Of a stretch of DNA of 11,695 nucleotides, positions 1 to 5,899 are shown piece by piece (position 1 is the first letter of the stretch; each line of letters starts with the position of its first letter). Source of the stretch: an uncultured Clostridia bacterium (GTDB taxonomy: Bacteria > Bacillota > Clostridia > Christensenellales > Borkfalkiaceae); the NCBI GenBank assembly GCA_946637575.1, contig CAMPBJ010000016.1, positions 1-11,695 of the forward strand, given 5' to 3'. The position numbers and the translations under genes are program-made. Below the pieces are notes generated by a model. That model was not told where the DNA came from and made no database searches. It was given only the letters and a program-made list of their open reading frames with translations.

Positions 1-2
1 CC

Positions 3-107
3 CTTATGCTCATCATTGGGATTCTTTGGATTATTCCCAGCTCCGCTTTTTTGTGTCTTGTCGTCCTGATCAGTATTATTCTTACAGGTAAACTGTTGCT
101 GGCGTAA
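3..107 (+). CDS. C-terminal end of a membrane protein (partial, runs off the window start)
   Basis: Only the last 34 residues are inside the window. The third frame reads without interruption from the window edge to a TAA at 105-107. It is almost entirely hydrophobic (MLIIGILWII, then CLVVLISIILTG) and ends in KLLLA, as expected for the last one or two membrane helices of an integral membrane protein. The other two forward frames give less coherent peptides. An intrinsic terminator begins eight bases after the stop, which supports this being a real gene end. The family cannot be recognised from this fragment. Confidence 0.5.
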   Translation, partial: LMLIIGILWIIPSSAFLCLVVLISIILTGKLLLA

Positions 108-114
108 AAACACG

Positions 115-158
115 AAAAAAAGAGCCTTTCCGTTAAAAATGCGGAAAGGCTCTTTTTT
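115..158 (+). terminator. Intrinsic terminator of the upstream gene
   Basis: A perfect 12-bp stem (AGAGCCTTTCCG at 121-132 pairs with CGGAAAGGCTCT at 142-153) with a 9-nt loop. It is preceded by six A and followed by a T run, so it could work in both directions. It ends transcription from the membrane-protein gene and insulates the nrdD promoter downstream. Confidence 0.92.
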
Positions 159-166
159 GTTTGTAA

Positions 167-214
167 ACACAATATGTTGTGGTTGAATTAAAAAAATTTT
201 ACAAAATATTGTAA
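167..214 (+). promoter_or_regulatory. Pair of NrdR-box-like palindromes upstream of nrdD
   Basis: Two 16-bp imperfect palindromes, ACACAATATGTTGTGG at 167-182 and TTACAAAATATTGTAA at 199-214, are separated by 16 bp, so their starts are 32 bp apart (about three helical turns). Seen directly: 6 of 8 and 7 of 8 half-site positions are symmetric. Known of the family: NrdR, the ATP/dATP-sensing zinc-finger/ATP-cone repressor of RNR operons, binds paired boxes of the type ACAC-ATAT-GTGT with about this spacing. Inference: nrdD here belongs to the NrdR regulon. Box 2 ends 8 bp before the -35 hexamer. Confidence 0.8.
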
Positions 215-222
215 TAAAAGCA

Positions 223-251
223 TTGACAAAGCGTAAAAGTAGTGATATAGT
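223..251 (+). promoter_or_regulatory. Sigma-A type promoter of nrdD
   Basis: A perfect -35 (TTGACA, 223-228), a 17-bp spacer and a -10 of TATAGT (246-251) with the extended TG motif at 243-244. The predicted start site is near 258, giving a leader of about 32 nt. The leader contains the purine-rich AGGTAGGAAG just before the ATG at 290. Confidence 0.88.
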
Positions 252-289
252 GTAAAGGCTTAAACAAAAACACAAAGGTAGGAAGTATT

Positions 290-1966
290 ATGTACCAAGT
301 CAGGAAAAGAGACGGCAAACTTGTAGAATTCGACATGTCGAAGATAACGACGGCTTTAAGTAAGGCGTTCAACGCGAAAGGGGTAAACTACACCGCGGAT
401 ATTCTCAACTTGTTGGCGCTTCGCGTCACGGCGGACTTTGCGAAGAAAGTTAAAGACAACGTGATCGGCGTCGAGGATATTCAGGACAGCGCGGAAGTCG
501 TTTTGATTCAGGCGGGGTACGTCGACGTTGCGAAGAGTTATATACTCTACCGTAAACAGCGTGAAAAAGTCCGTAATATCAGCGATACTATCGTCGATTA
601 CAAAAAGATCGTCGACGACTACCTTAAAGTTTCGGACTGGCGTGTTAAGGAGAATTCAACCGTTACTTACTCTGTCGGCGGACTTATTCTGTCCAACTCG
701 GGTGCGGTTACGGCAAACTACTGGCTTTCCGAAGTTTACGACGAAGAGATCGCGGAGGCTCACAGGAACGCGGATATCCATATCCACGATCTTTCGATGC
801 TTACGGGTTACTGCGCGGGCTGGTCGCTCCGTCAACTTATTAAAGAAGGTTTAGGCGGAGTTCCGGGCAAGATCACCTCTTCGCCCGCGGGGCATCTTTC
901 CACTCTTTGCAACCAGATGGTGAACTTTTTAGGCATCATGCAGAACGAGTGGGCAGGTGCGCAGGCGTTTTCGTCTTTCGACACCTATCTTGCGCCTTTC
1001 GTTAAAGCGGATAACCTTACCTACAAGGAAGTAAAACAGTGCATACAGTCCTTTATCTACGGCGTGAACACTCCGTCCCGTTGGGGAACGCAGTCGCCGT
1101 TTACGAACGTAACGCTCGACTGGGTAGTTCCGAACGACCTTGCCGAAATGAACGCGATCGTCGGCGGAAAGGAAATGGACTTTAAGTATAAAGACTGCGT
1201 AGCCGAAATGGCGATGGTAAATAAAGCCTTTATCGAAATAATGATAGAAGGCGACGCGAACGGCAGGGGATTCCAGTATCCGATACCTACCTATTCCATT
1301 ACCCGCGACTTCGACTGGTCGGAGACCGAAAACAACAAACTTTTATTCGAGATGACCGCAAAATACGGCACTCCGTATTTTTCGAACTATATCAACTCCG
1401 ACATGGAACCGTCCGACGTACGTTCTATGTGCTGCAGATTGCGTTTAGACCTTCGCGAACTCCGTAAAAAATCCGGCGGTTTCTTCGGAAGCGGTGAAAG
1501 TACGGGTTCCGTCGGCGTAGTTACGATCAACATGCCGAGGATCGCATATCTTTCTAAAACGAAGGAAGAGTTCTTTGAAAGGCTTAAACGTCTTATGGAC
1601 ATCTCCGCAAGGTCCTTAAAGGTAAAAAGGGATACCATTACCAAACTTTTAGAGGCGGGACTTTATCCGTATACGAAGAGATATTTAGGAACTTTCAACA
1701 ACCACTTCTCGACGATAGGGCTTGTCGGCATGAACGAAGCGTGCCTTAACGCGAAGTGGTTAGGTAAAAACCTTACCGATCCCGAATCGCAAGAGTTTAC
1801 GAAAGAAGTTTTGAATTTTATGAGAAACAAACTCTCCGACTATCAGGAGCAGTACGGCGATCTTTATAACTTGGAGGCGACCCCTGCGGAATCCACTTCT
1901 TTCCGTTTGGCAAAACACGACAGAAAGAGATATCCCGATATCATCACCGCGTCCGATAAAGACTAA
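290..1966 (+). CDS. nrdD: Anaerobic ribonucleoside-triphosphate reductase NrdD, N-terminal 558 residues (interrupted by an in-frame TAA)
   Basis: Class III ribonucleotide reductase, the cytoplasmic glycyl-radical enzyme that reduces ribonucleoside triphosphates to dNTPs without oxygen. Residues 1 to about 95 form an ATP-cone (YQVRKRDGKLVEFDMSKI at the start), the allosteric ATP/dATP sensor. The rest is the catalytic barrel. RSMCCRLRLDLRELRK at about 378-393 holds the Cys381/Cys382 pair, which should include the thiyl-radical cysteine, followed by GSVGVVTINMPR. The frame ends at TAA 1964-1966, straight after RYPDIITASDKD. The same frame then continues with the rest of NrdD (PYYTNSSHLPVGFTEDIF onward), so this piece lacks the zinc site and glycyl radical and should be inactive alone. 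The start is supported by the ATP-cone N-terminus and the preceding GGAAG. Alternatives are a recent nonsense mutation, a base-call error, or readthrough. Confidence 0.93.
   Translation: MYQVRKRDGKLVEFDMSKITTALSKAFNAKGVNYTADILNLLALRVTADFAKKVKDNVIGVEDIQDSAEVVLIQAGYVDVAKSYILYRKQREKVRNISDTIVDYKKIVDDYLKVSDWRVKENSTVTYSVGGLILSNSGAVTANYWLSEVYDEEIAEAHRNADIHIHDLSMLTGYCAGWSLRQLIKEGLGGVPGKITSSPAGHLSTLCNQMVNFLGIMQNEWAGAQAFSSFDTYLAPFVKADNLTYKEVKQCIQSFIYGVNTPSRWGTQSPFTNVTLDWVVPNDLAEMNAIVGGKEMDFKYKDCVAEMAMVNKAFIEIMIEGDANGRGFQYPIPTYSITRDFDWSETENNKLLFEMTAKYGTPYFSNYINSDMEPSDVRSMCCRLRLDLRELRKKSGGFFGSGESTGSVGVVTINMPRIAYLSKTKEEFFERLKRLMDISARSLKVKRDTITKLLEAGLYPYTKRYLGTFNNHFSTIGLVGMNEACLNAKWLGKNLTDPESQEFTKEVLNFMRNKLSDYQEQYGDLYNLEATPAESTSFRLAKHDRKRYPDIITASDKD
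1964..1966 (+). other. In-frame TAA stop inside nrdD
   Basis: The codons run ACC GCG TCC GAT AAA GAC TAA ACG CCC TAC TAC ACC. The reading frame is identical before and after the TAA, and family homology continues immediately, so a single substitution (from AAA, GAA or CAA, for example) would explain it and no frameshift is needed. The stop lies in a short linker of variable sequence between the conserved blocks RYPDIITA and PYYTNS. TAA is a normal stop elsewhere in the window (the reductase, transporter, nrdG, dtd and typA genes end in it), so a reassigned code is unlikely. Confidence 0.95.
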
Positions 1967-2047
1967 ACGCCCTACTACACCAACAGTTCGCACCTTCCCG
2001 TCGGTTTTACCGAAGATATATTCACGGCGCTCGACATTCAGGACGAA

Positions 2048-2659
2048 TTGCAGACGCTATACACTTCCGGCACGGTATTCCACGCGTTCTTAGGTCAAAA
2101 ACTTCCCGACTGGAAGGCGGCGGCAAGTTTAGTCCGCAAGATCGCGGAAAACTACAAACTTCCGTACTACACCATGTCGCCGACCTACTCCGTCTGTGCG
2201 GAACACGGCTACATTGCCGGCGAAGTTTACACTTGCCCCATCTGCGGAAAGACGACCGAAGTTTACAGCCGTATAACCGGTTACTATCGTCCGGTACAGA
2301 ACTGGAACGACGGAAAGAGACAGGAATTCGCGGACAGAAAGGTTTACGATATCGCAAACTCTCACTTCGAAGTCAAAGGTCACGCCACCTGCGAAATGGA
2401 AAAACCCAAGACGGGTACGGTAGAACTCGACGGGCCGACGCTCTTTACGAGAACGGGTTGCCCGAACTGCAAGACTTCCAAAATGATGCTCGATAAAGCG
2501 GGAATACAGTACACCGTAGTAAACGCGGAAGAAGATAAGGAGACCACCTTAAAATTCGGCGTAAAGAAAGCGCCCACGCTTTTAGTACCCGAAGGCAGCG
2601 GTTTTAAGGCTTACGACAACGCGAGCGAGATCAGAAAATATATAGAGAGCGTAAAATAA
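2048..2659 (+). CDS. nrdD: NrdD C-terminal part: glycyl-radical/zinc domain fused to a glutaredoxin (NrdH-like) domain
   Basis: This is the downstream part of nrdD. Homology starts at 1967; 2048 (TTG) is only the first start-like codon of the open frame, with no convincing Shine-Dalgarno, so separate translation is doubtful. Numbering through the stop as 559: Cys636 with His639, then Cys649/Cys652 (CPIC), form the likely zinc site. RITGYYRPVQNWNDGK carries the predicted radical glycine Gly664 (codon 2279-2281). From about residue 713 a redoxin domain follows (LFTRTGCPNCKTSKMML) with the CPNC pair Cys724/Cys727 and a likely cis-proline in KKAPTLLV. The full reading would be 789 positions, about 80 longer than the RNR core alone. 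The domain order suggests a built-in redoxin reductant. The TAA at 2657-2659 overlaps the next gene's ATG by one base, implying translational coupling. Confidence 0.85.
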   Translation: MQTLYTSGTVFHAFLGQKLPDWKAAASLVRKIAENYKLPYYTMSPTYSVCAEHGYIAGEVYTCPICGKTTEVYSRITGYYRPVQNWNDGKRQEFADRKVYDIANSHFEVKGHATCEMEKPKTGTVELDGPTLFTRTGCPNCKTSKMMLDKAGIQYTVVNAEEDKETTLKFGVKKAPTLLVPEGSGFKAYDNASEIRKYIESVK

Positions 2660-3576
2660 TGAAAGACATTTACGATATTATAGTTATCGGCGCGGGGGCG
2701 GCGGGTATGACTGCCGCGCTCTACGCGAGAAGAAACGATAAGTCGGTTTTAGTTCTTGAAAAAGAAAGTCTCGGCGGTCAGATAGCGACTTCCCCAAGAC
2801 TTGAAAACTACCCGACTATAAAGGAAATAAGCGGCGAAGAGTTCGCGGATAACCTTTACGAGCAGATCATATCGCAGGGTGCGGAACTCGAAGTCGAGAA
2901 CGTCGTTTCGGTAGAAAAAGGCGACGACAAGATATTTACGGTAAAAACGGAGTTCAACGAGTACAAGTCCAAAACCGTCATAACTGCCACGGGTGTAAAA
3001 CACAAACACCTTCGCACGCAGTCCGAAAGGGAAGATCTCGTCGGCAAGGGCGTTTACTACTGCGCGATTTGCGACGGAGCGTTCTACAAGGGCAAAGAAG
3101 TTGCCGTAATAGGCGACGCCAACACCGCCCTTCAATACGTTCTGCTTTTATCCGGGTACTGCAAAAAGGTATACGTCTATACGTTATTCGATAAGTTCTT
3201 CGGCGACAAGCAACTCGTTACCGCGATGATGAAAAAGGACAACGTGGAGTGGAGACCGAACACGTCCGTCGTCGATTTTGTGGGAGATAAGGAATTGATT
3301 GCAATTCTCTATAAGGATAAGGACGGCAACGTCAAAACCCACGAGATCCCGGCGGTTTTCGTCGCGATAGGTCAGATCCCCGATAACGAGGCTTTCCGCA
3401 ATATCGTCGATTTAGATAAGGACGGGTATATAATCGCGGACGAAAGTTGCACCACCAAAACCGAGGGCGTGTTCGTCGCGGGCGATTGCAGAACGAAGAG
3501 CGTCCGTCAGGTAATAACCGCGGTGTCGGACGGCGGTATCGCCGCGACAAAAGCGACGCTTTATATCGACGGTTAA
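2659..3576 (+). CDS. Thioredoxin-reductase-like FAD flavoprotein lacking typical NADPH motifs
   Basis: A 305-residue cytoplasmic flavoprotein of the low-molecular-weight thioredoxin reductase fold. It has the FAD motif GAGAAG (11-16), the redox pair Cys135/Cys138 in CAICDG and the C-terminal FAD motif VFVAGDCRTKSVRQV. The insertion domain departs from ordinary TrxB: the usual GGGDSA region reads IGDANTA (151-157), and the usual HRRxxxR, whose arginines hold the NADPH 2'-phosphate, reads TLFDKFFGD (175-183). Family knowledge: ferredoxin- or flavin-linked thioredoxin reductases of clostridia lack these motifs. I infer an NADPH-independent enzyme, possibly ferredoxin-linked; NADH use is the alternative. 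The start overlaps the nrdD stop (TAATG), and the likely partner is the redoxin domain of NrdD. The symbol trxB is withheld because the donor is uncertain. Confidence 0.85.
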   Translation: MKDIYDIIVIGAGAAGMTAALYARRNDKSVLVLEKESLGGQIATSPRLENYPTIKEISGEEFADNLYEQIISQGAELEVENVVSVEKGDDKIFTVKTEFNEYKSKTVITATGVKHKHLRTQSEREDLVGKGVYYCAICDGAFYKGKEVAVIGDANTALQYVLLLSGYCKKVYVYTLFDKFFGDKQLVTAMMKKDNVEWRPNTSVVDFVGDKELIAILYKDKDGNVKTHEIPAVFVAIGQIPDNEAFRNIVDLDKDGYIIADESCTTKTEGVFVAGDCRTKSVRQVITAVSDGGIAATKATLYIDG

Positions 3577-3597
3577 GAAAGAATTAAAAATAATAAT

Positions 3598-3640
3598 AAA
3601 ACAGCCGACGGCACGCCGTCGGCTGTTTGCTGTTTTTTAA
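3598..3640. terminator. Bidirectional intrinsic terminator between convergent operons
   Basis: A very stable GC-rich stem (ACAGCCGACGG at 3601-3611 pairs with CCGTCGGCTGT at 3616-3626, with an extra G-C at the loop). It has A-rich sequence on the left and T-rich sequence (TTGCTGTTTTTT) on the right. It ends the nrdD-flavoprotein transcript on the plus strand. Read from the other side, it ends the nrdG-transporter transcript whose last stop is at 3642-3644. Confidence 0.92.
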
Positions 3641-3641
3641 G

Positions 3642-4640
3642 TTATACGGGTGAGAAAATACCGAGAAGTATGATACCGATAAACGTCGTAATTATCGCAA
3701 GATAGTGTTTTACTGAAAGTTTTTCTTTCAGGAAAATTCTGCTCCATACGACCGACAGAACGCAGTAGGCGGAAATCATGGGCATACCCGCCTTAAAATC
3801 CGAGAACATAACGGACATATAGAAAATCTGACCGAAAGTTTCGCACGTTCCTCCGATGATCAGGGCGCGGGTGTTTTCCTTCGGGATCGCAAATATTTTT
3901 TGCTTTTTAACCGCCTTTAAGAAGATAAACGCAAATATCGCGAAGCACAGCGAAGTGAATTCGAAAGCGGTGTTCGCCGCATACTCGCTGATTTCAAAAA
4001 TCTCAAATTCTGCGACCACCTGATCTCCGACAGTTCCCAAAGCGTCTAAAACGAGATAGATTATGGGGATCAGTATCGCCCAAAGACTTTTTGTGTATTT
4101 AAAGTTTTTGTTGTCCTGGCGAAGAAGTCTCGCTTCATCGTCTTCTTTATACTCGACAATACTCAAAAAGAGAATACCGAACGTGATCAAGACTACGCCG
4201 ACGATAGTAAACGCAAGTTCGTTAGCGCTCAATTCTTCTAATCCCGCGCAACCTAATATCACGCAGATAACGAACGCGAGCGAACCCGAAGAATTGCAGA
4301 CGGGGGAGGAAATCGAAAGTTCGACGTAGCGAAGACCGACGTAGCCCACAACCATCGCCGCGAGATAAATGAACGCAACGGGCAAGTAACGGACAAAGTC
4401 CATAGCCACAAAGTCGGTATAAATCAAACTTCTCCACCACTCCGGCGGTGCGTCTTCCGCGGGGGCGGGGATAAAGCGGCTTACGATAATACATATGATC
4501 GCATGTACACCCATAATTAAACCGACAAAGAAAATAACTCTCCAATGGCTCGACTTATCCTTTTGATACGTCCCCATTTTTGAGAATAGATCCGAGCCGC
4601 TCCAGAAAAGTAGCGCAAGGCAGGCAAAAACGAAATACAT
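3642..4640 (-). CDS. EamA/DMT-like multi-span membrane transporter, substrate unknown
   Basis: A 332-residue inner-membrane protein with about ten hydrophobic spans (such as FVFACLALLFWSGSD at the N-terminus, VVGYVGLRYVELS and IITTFIGIILLGIF at the C-terminus). The two-half layout resembles the drug/metabolite transporter superfamily, with a conserved end (SAYCVLSVVWSRIFLKEKLS) typical of EamA-type carriers. A longer open frame exists upstream, but the ATG at 4640-4638 is the real start: AAAGGAG lies just before it, the hydrophobic segment begins at once, and the extra N-terminus would overlap nrdG. It lies 17 nt after the nrdG stop, so it is probably co-transcribed with it. No substrate can be inferred, and the link to nucleotide metabolism is only positional. 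Confidence 0.82.
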   Translation of the reverse strand: MYFVFACLALLFWSGSDLFSKMGTYQKDKSSHWRVIFFVGLIMGVHAIICIIVSRFIPAPAEDAPPEWWRSLIYTDFVAMDFVRYLPVAFIYLAAMVVGYVGLRYVELSISSPVCNSSGSLAFVICVILGCAGLEELSANELAFTIVGVVLITFGILFLSIVEYKEDDEARLLRQDNKNFKYTKSLWAILIPIIYLVLDALGTVGDQVVAEFEIFEISEYAANTAFEFTSLCFAIFAFIFLKAVKKQKIFAIPKENTRALIIGGTCETFGQIFYMSVMFSDFKAGMPMISAYCVLSVVWSRIFLKEKLSVKHYLAIITTFIGIILLGIFSPV

Positions 4641-4657
4641 AATAATCTCCTTTGTGT

Positions 4658-5353
4658 TTAATAACCGCGCAGGCTTGCCTTTTGAACGAAAGGCGTAATG
4701 ATCGACAGGAACTCTTCCGCGGTTTTTTCCGGAACTTCGGAAAGATCGCCGGCGTCTAAACAGTTGTCGCCTTTTTTGAACTTTTGCATAAAGTACGCTT
4801 TCGCGCCCTTTATCCACTTTCCGATGTTTTCTATCACCGTTTTCCCGTGGTACTCTGAAATCAGCGTCGTCCTGAACTCGTACTCCGTTGCGCCTGACAG
4901 GAAAAAGTCGACGGTCTTTTCCACGTTTTTAAGCGGGAAACCGTCTATCCCTATCGCTTTACCGTACCCCGCCTTGTCGCTTTTAATATCCATCGCAAAG
5001 TAGTCCACAAGCCCGTTTTCCGATAGCGACTTTACCATCTCGGGATTAGTTCCGTTGGTGTCGAGTTTGACTTTGTAACCGATTTTTTTTATTTTCTCGA
5101 TAAAGTCCGGCAAGTCTTTGTGCAAGGTCGGCTCGCCCCCGGTGATACAAACGCCATCTAAAATACCCTTTCTTTTAGTAATGTAGGAAAAGAACTCGTC
5201 CATAGGATATTCGGGAAGGGTGGAAAAGTCGGTAACAAGCGCGCCGTTATGACAGAACGGACAACGGAAGTTGCACGCGCCGGTAAACACGGTCGCGGCG
5301 ACGCACCCGTCGTAATCCACGAGCGAAAGTTTTTCTAAACCGTATATTTTCAT
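4658..5353 (-). CDS. nrdG: Anaerobic ribonucleotide reductase activase (radical SAM), NrdG2 type
   Basis: A 231-residue radical-SAM enzyme that uses a [4Fe-4S] cluster and S-adenosylmethionine to place the glycyl radical on NrdD. The cluster motif CNFRCPFC gives Cys27, Cys31 and Cys34, and the SAM-binding ITGGEP motif is at about 70-75. The length and the opening MKIYGLEKLSLVDYDG fit the longer NrdG2-type activases. The upstream TTG extension (to 5389) is rejected: family members start at this MKI, and the extension would span the promoter -10. The start has no Shine-Dalgarno, and a perfect TTGACA-N17-TATAAT promoter ends 7 nt before the ATG, so the transcript is probably leaderless. It is on the opposite strand from nrdD, about 1.1 kb past the end of the nrdD operon. 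An activase for another glycyl-radical enzyme is possible but less likely here. Confidence 0.9.
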   Translation of the reverse strand: MKIYGLEKLSLVDYDGCVAATVFTGACNFRCPFCHNGALVTDFSTLPEYPMDEFFSYITKRKGILDGVCITGGEPTLHKDLPDFIEKIKKIGYKVKLDTNGTNPEMVKSLSENGLVDYFAMDIKSDKAGYGKAIGIDGFPLKNVEKTVDFFLSGATEYEFRTTLISEYHGKTVIENIGKWIKGAKAYFMQKFKKGDNCLDAGDLSEVPEKTAEEFLSIITPFVQKASLRGY

Positions 5354-5360
5354 AATCTTA

Positions 5361-5389
5361 ATTATAAACTGCCGATATTTTATTGTCAA
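5361..5389 (-). promoter_or_regulatory. Perfect consensus promoter of nrdG (probable leaderless transcript)
   Basis: On the minus strand: TTGACA (5389-5384), a 17-bp spacer, then TATAAT (5366-5361), an exact match to the sigma-A consensus. The predicted +1 is about 5354, one base before the ATG at 5353. Confidence 0.9.
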
Positions 5390-5397
5390 ATAAAATA
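5376..5397. repeat. 9-bp-arm palindrome covering both divergent -35 elements
   Basis: TATTTTATT (5376-5384), a GTCA centre (5385-5388), then AATAAAATA (5389-5397): a perfect inverted repeat. The overlapping -35 hexamers of the two divergent promoters sit at its centre. It may be an operator for both, or a by-product of two back-to-back promoters in AT-rich DNA. Confidence 0.75.
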
Positions 5398-5411
5398 CCG
5401 TATGCTAAAAT
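5383..5411 (+). promoter_or_regulatory. Promoter of dtd, overlapping the nrdG promoter (probable leaderless transcript)
   Basis: TTGTCA (5383-5388), a 17-bp spacer, then TAAAAT (5406-5411): five of six matches in each hexamer. The predicted +1 is about 5418 and the ATG is at 5419. No Shine-Dalgarno is present. Confidence 0.78.
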
Positions 5412-5418
5412 ATAGAAT

Positions 5419-5856
5419 ATGAAAGCGGTAGTACAGAGAGTGAAAAACGCCGAGTTAAAAGTGGACGGCGAATCCATATCGAAGATAGAAAAAGGGCTCG
5501 TCGTGTTTTTAGGCGTAAAAAAGGGAGACGGGGCGGAAGAAATCGCCTACATGGTAAAAAAAATACCCTCCCTTCGTATATTCGAAGATGAAAACGGCAA
5601 AATAAATAGGTCCGTAAAAGACGTTAGCGGTGAGATACTTTTAGTGTCGCAGTTTACTCTGCTTGCTAACACTCAACACGGCAACCGTCCGGATTTTTTG
5701 GACGCGGAAGCACCGGACAGGGCAAAGGAGATCTACCTTAAAGTAGGAACTGACCTTGAAACCGCGGGCGTACCCGTAAAATACGGTGTTTTCGGCGCGG
5801 ATATGCAGATAACGCAGCATAACGACGGACCGTTTACCGTGATACTGGAAAAATAA
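5419..5856 (+). CDS. dtd: D-aminoacyl-tRNA deacylase
   Basis: A 145-residue cytoplasmic editing enzyme that hydrolyses D-aminoacyl-tRNA (and glycyl-tRNA(Ala)), recycling tRNA and protecting translation. The canonical opening MKAVVQRVKNAELKVDG fixes the start. Both family signatures are visible: LVSQFTL (SQFT, 77-80, with the conserved Thr80) and NDGPFT (135-140, the Gly-cisPro motif that excludes L-amino acids). The length is normal for the family. There is no Shine-Dalgarno; the -10 element ends 7 nt before the ATG, matching nrdG on the other strand. It is monocistronic and closes with its own hairpin terminator. Confidence 0.95.
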   Translation: MKAVVQRVKNAELKVDGESISKIEKGLVVFLGVKKGDGAEEIAYMVKKIPSLRIFEDENGKINRSVKDVSGEILLVSQFTLLANTQHGNRPDFLDAEAPDRAKEIYLKVGTDLETAGVPVKYGVFGADMQITQHNDGPFTVILEK

Positions 5857-5884
5857 AAAAAGATGCGAAAATCGCATCTTTTTT
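5857..5884. terminator. Bidirectional intrinsic terminator between dtd and the DUF4364 gene
   Basis: Stem GATGCGA (5862-5868), an AAA loop, and TCGCATC (5872-5878), flanked by A5857-5861 and T5879-5884. It begins directly after the dtd stop codon and serves the convergent gene that ends at 5900. Confidence 0.92.
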
Positions 5885-5899
5885 AATGTAAGCGTAAAA

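Noticed and set aside
2001..2013. Small hairpin (TCGGT-TTT-ACCGA) 34 nt after the nrdD stop as a readthrough stimulator
   Set aside because: It has only five base pairs and forms by chance in coding sequence. UAA followed by A is also not a known leaky context.
1967..2047. Independent translation start for a separate NrdD C-terminal protein just after the TAA
   Set aside because: There is no ATG or GTG in frame with a Shine-Dalgarno. The only candidate, TTG at 2048, drops conserved residues from 1967 on.
4641..4817. N-terminal extension of the transporter frame
   Set aside because: It overlaps nrdG, is rich in Arg/Lys with no membrane character, and the ATG at 4640 has a clear AAAGGAG.
5354..5389. 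TTG-initiated extension of NrdG
   Set aside because: It would cover the nrdG promoter and adds residues absent from the family.
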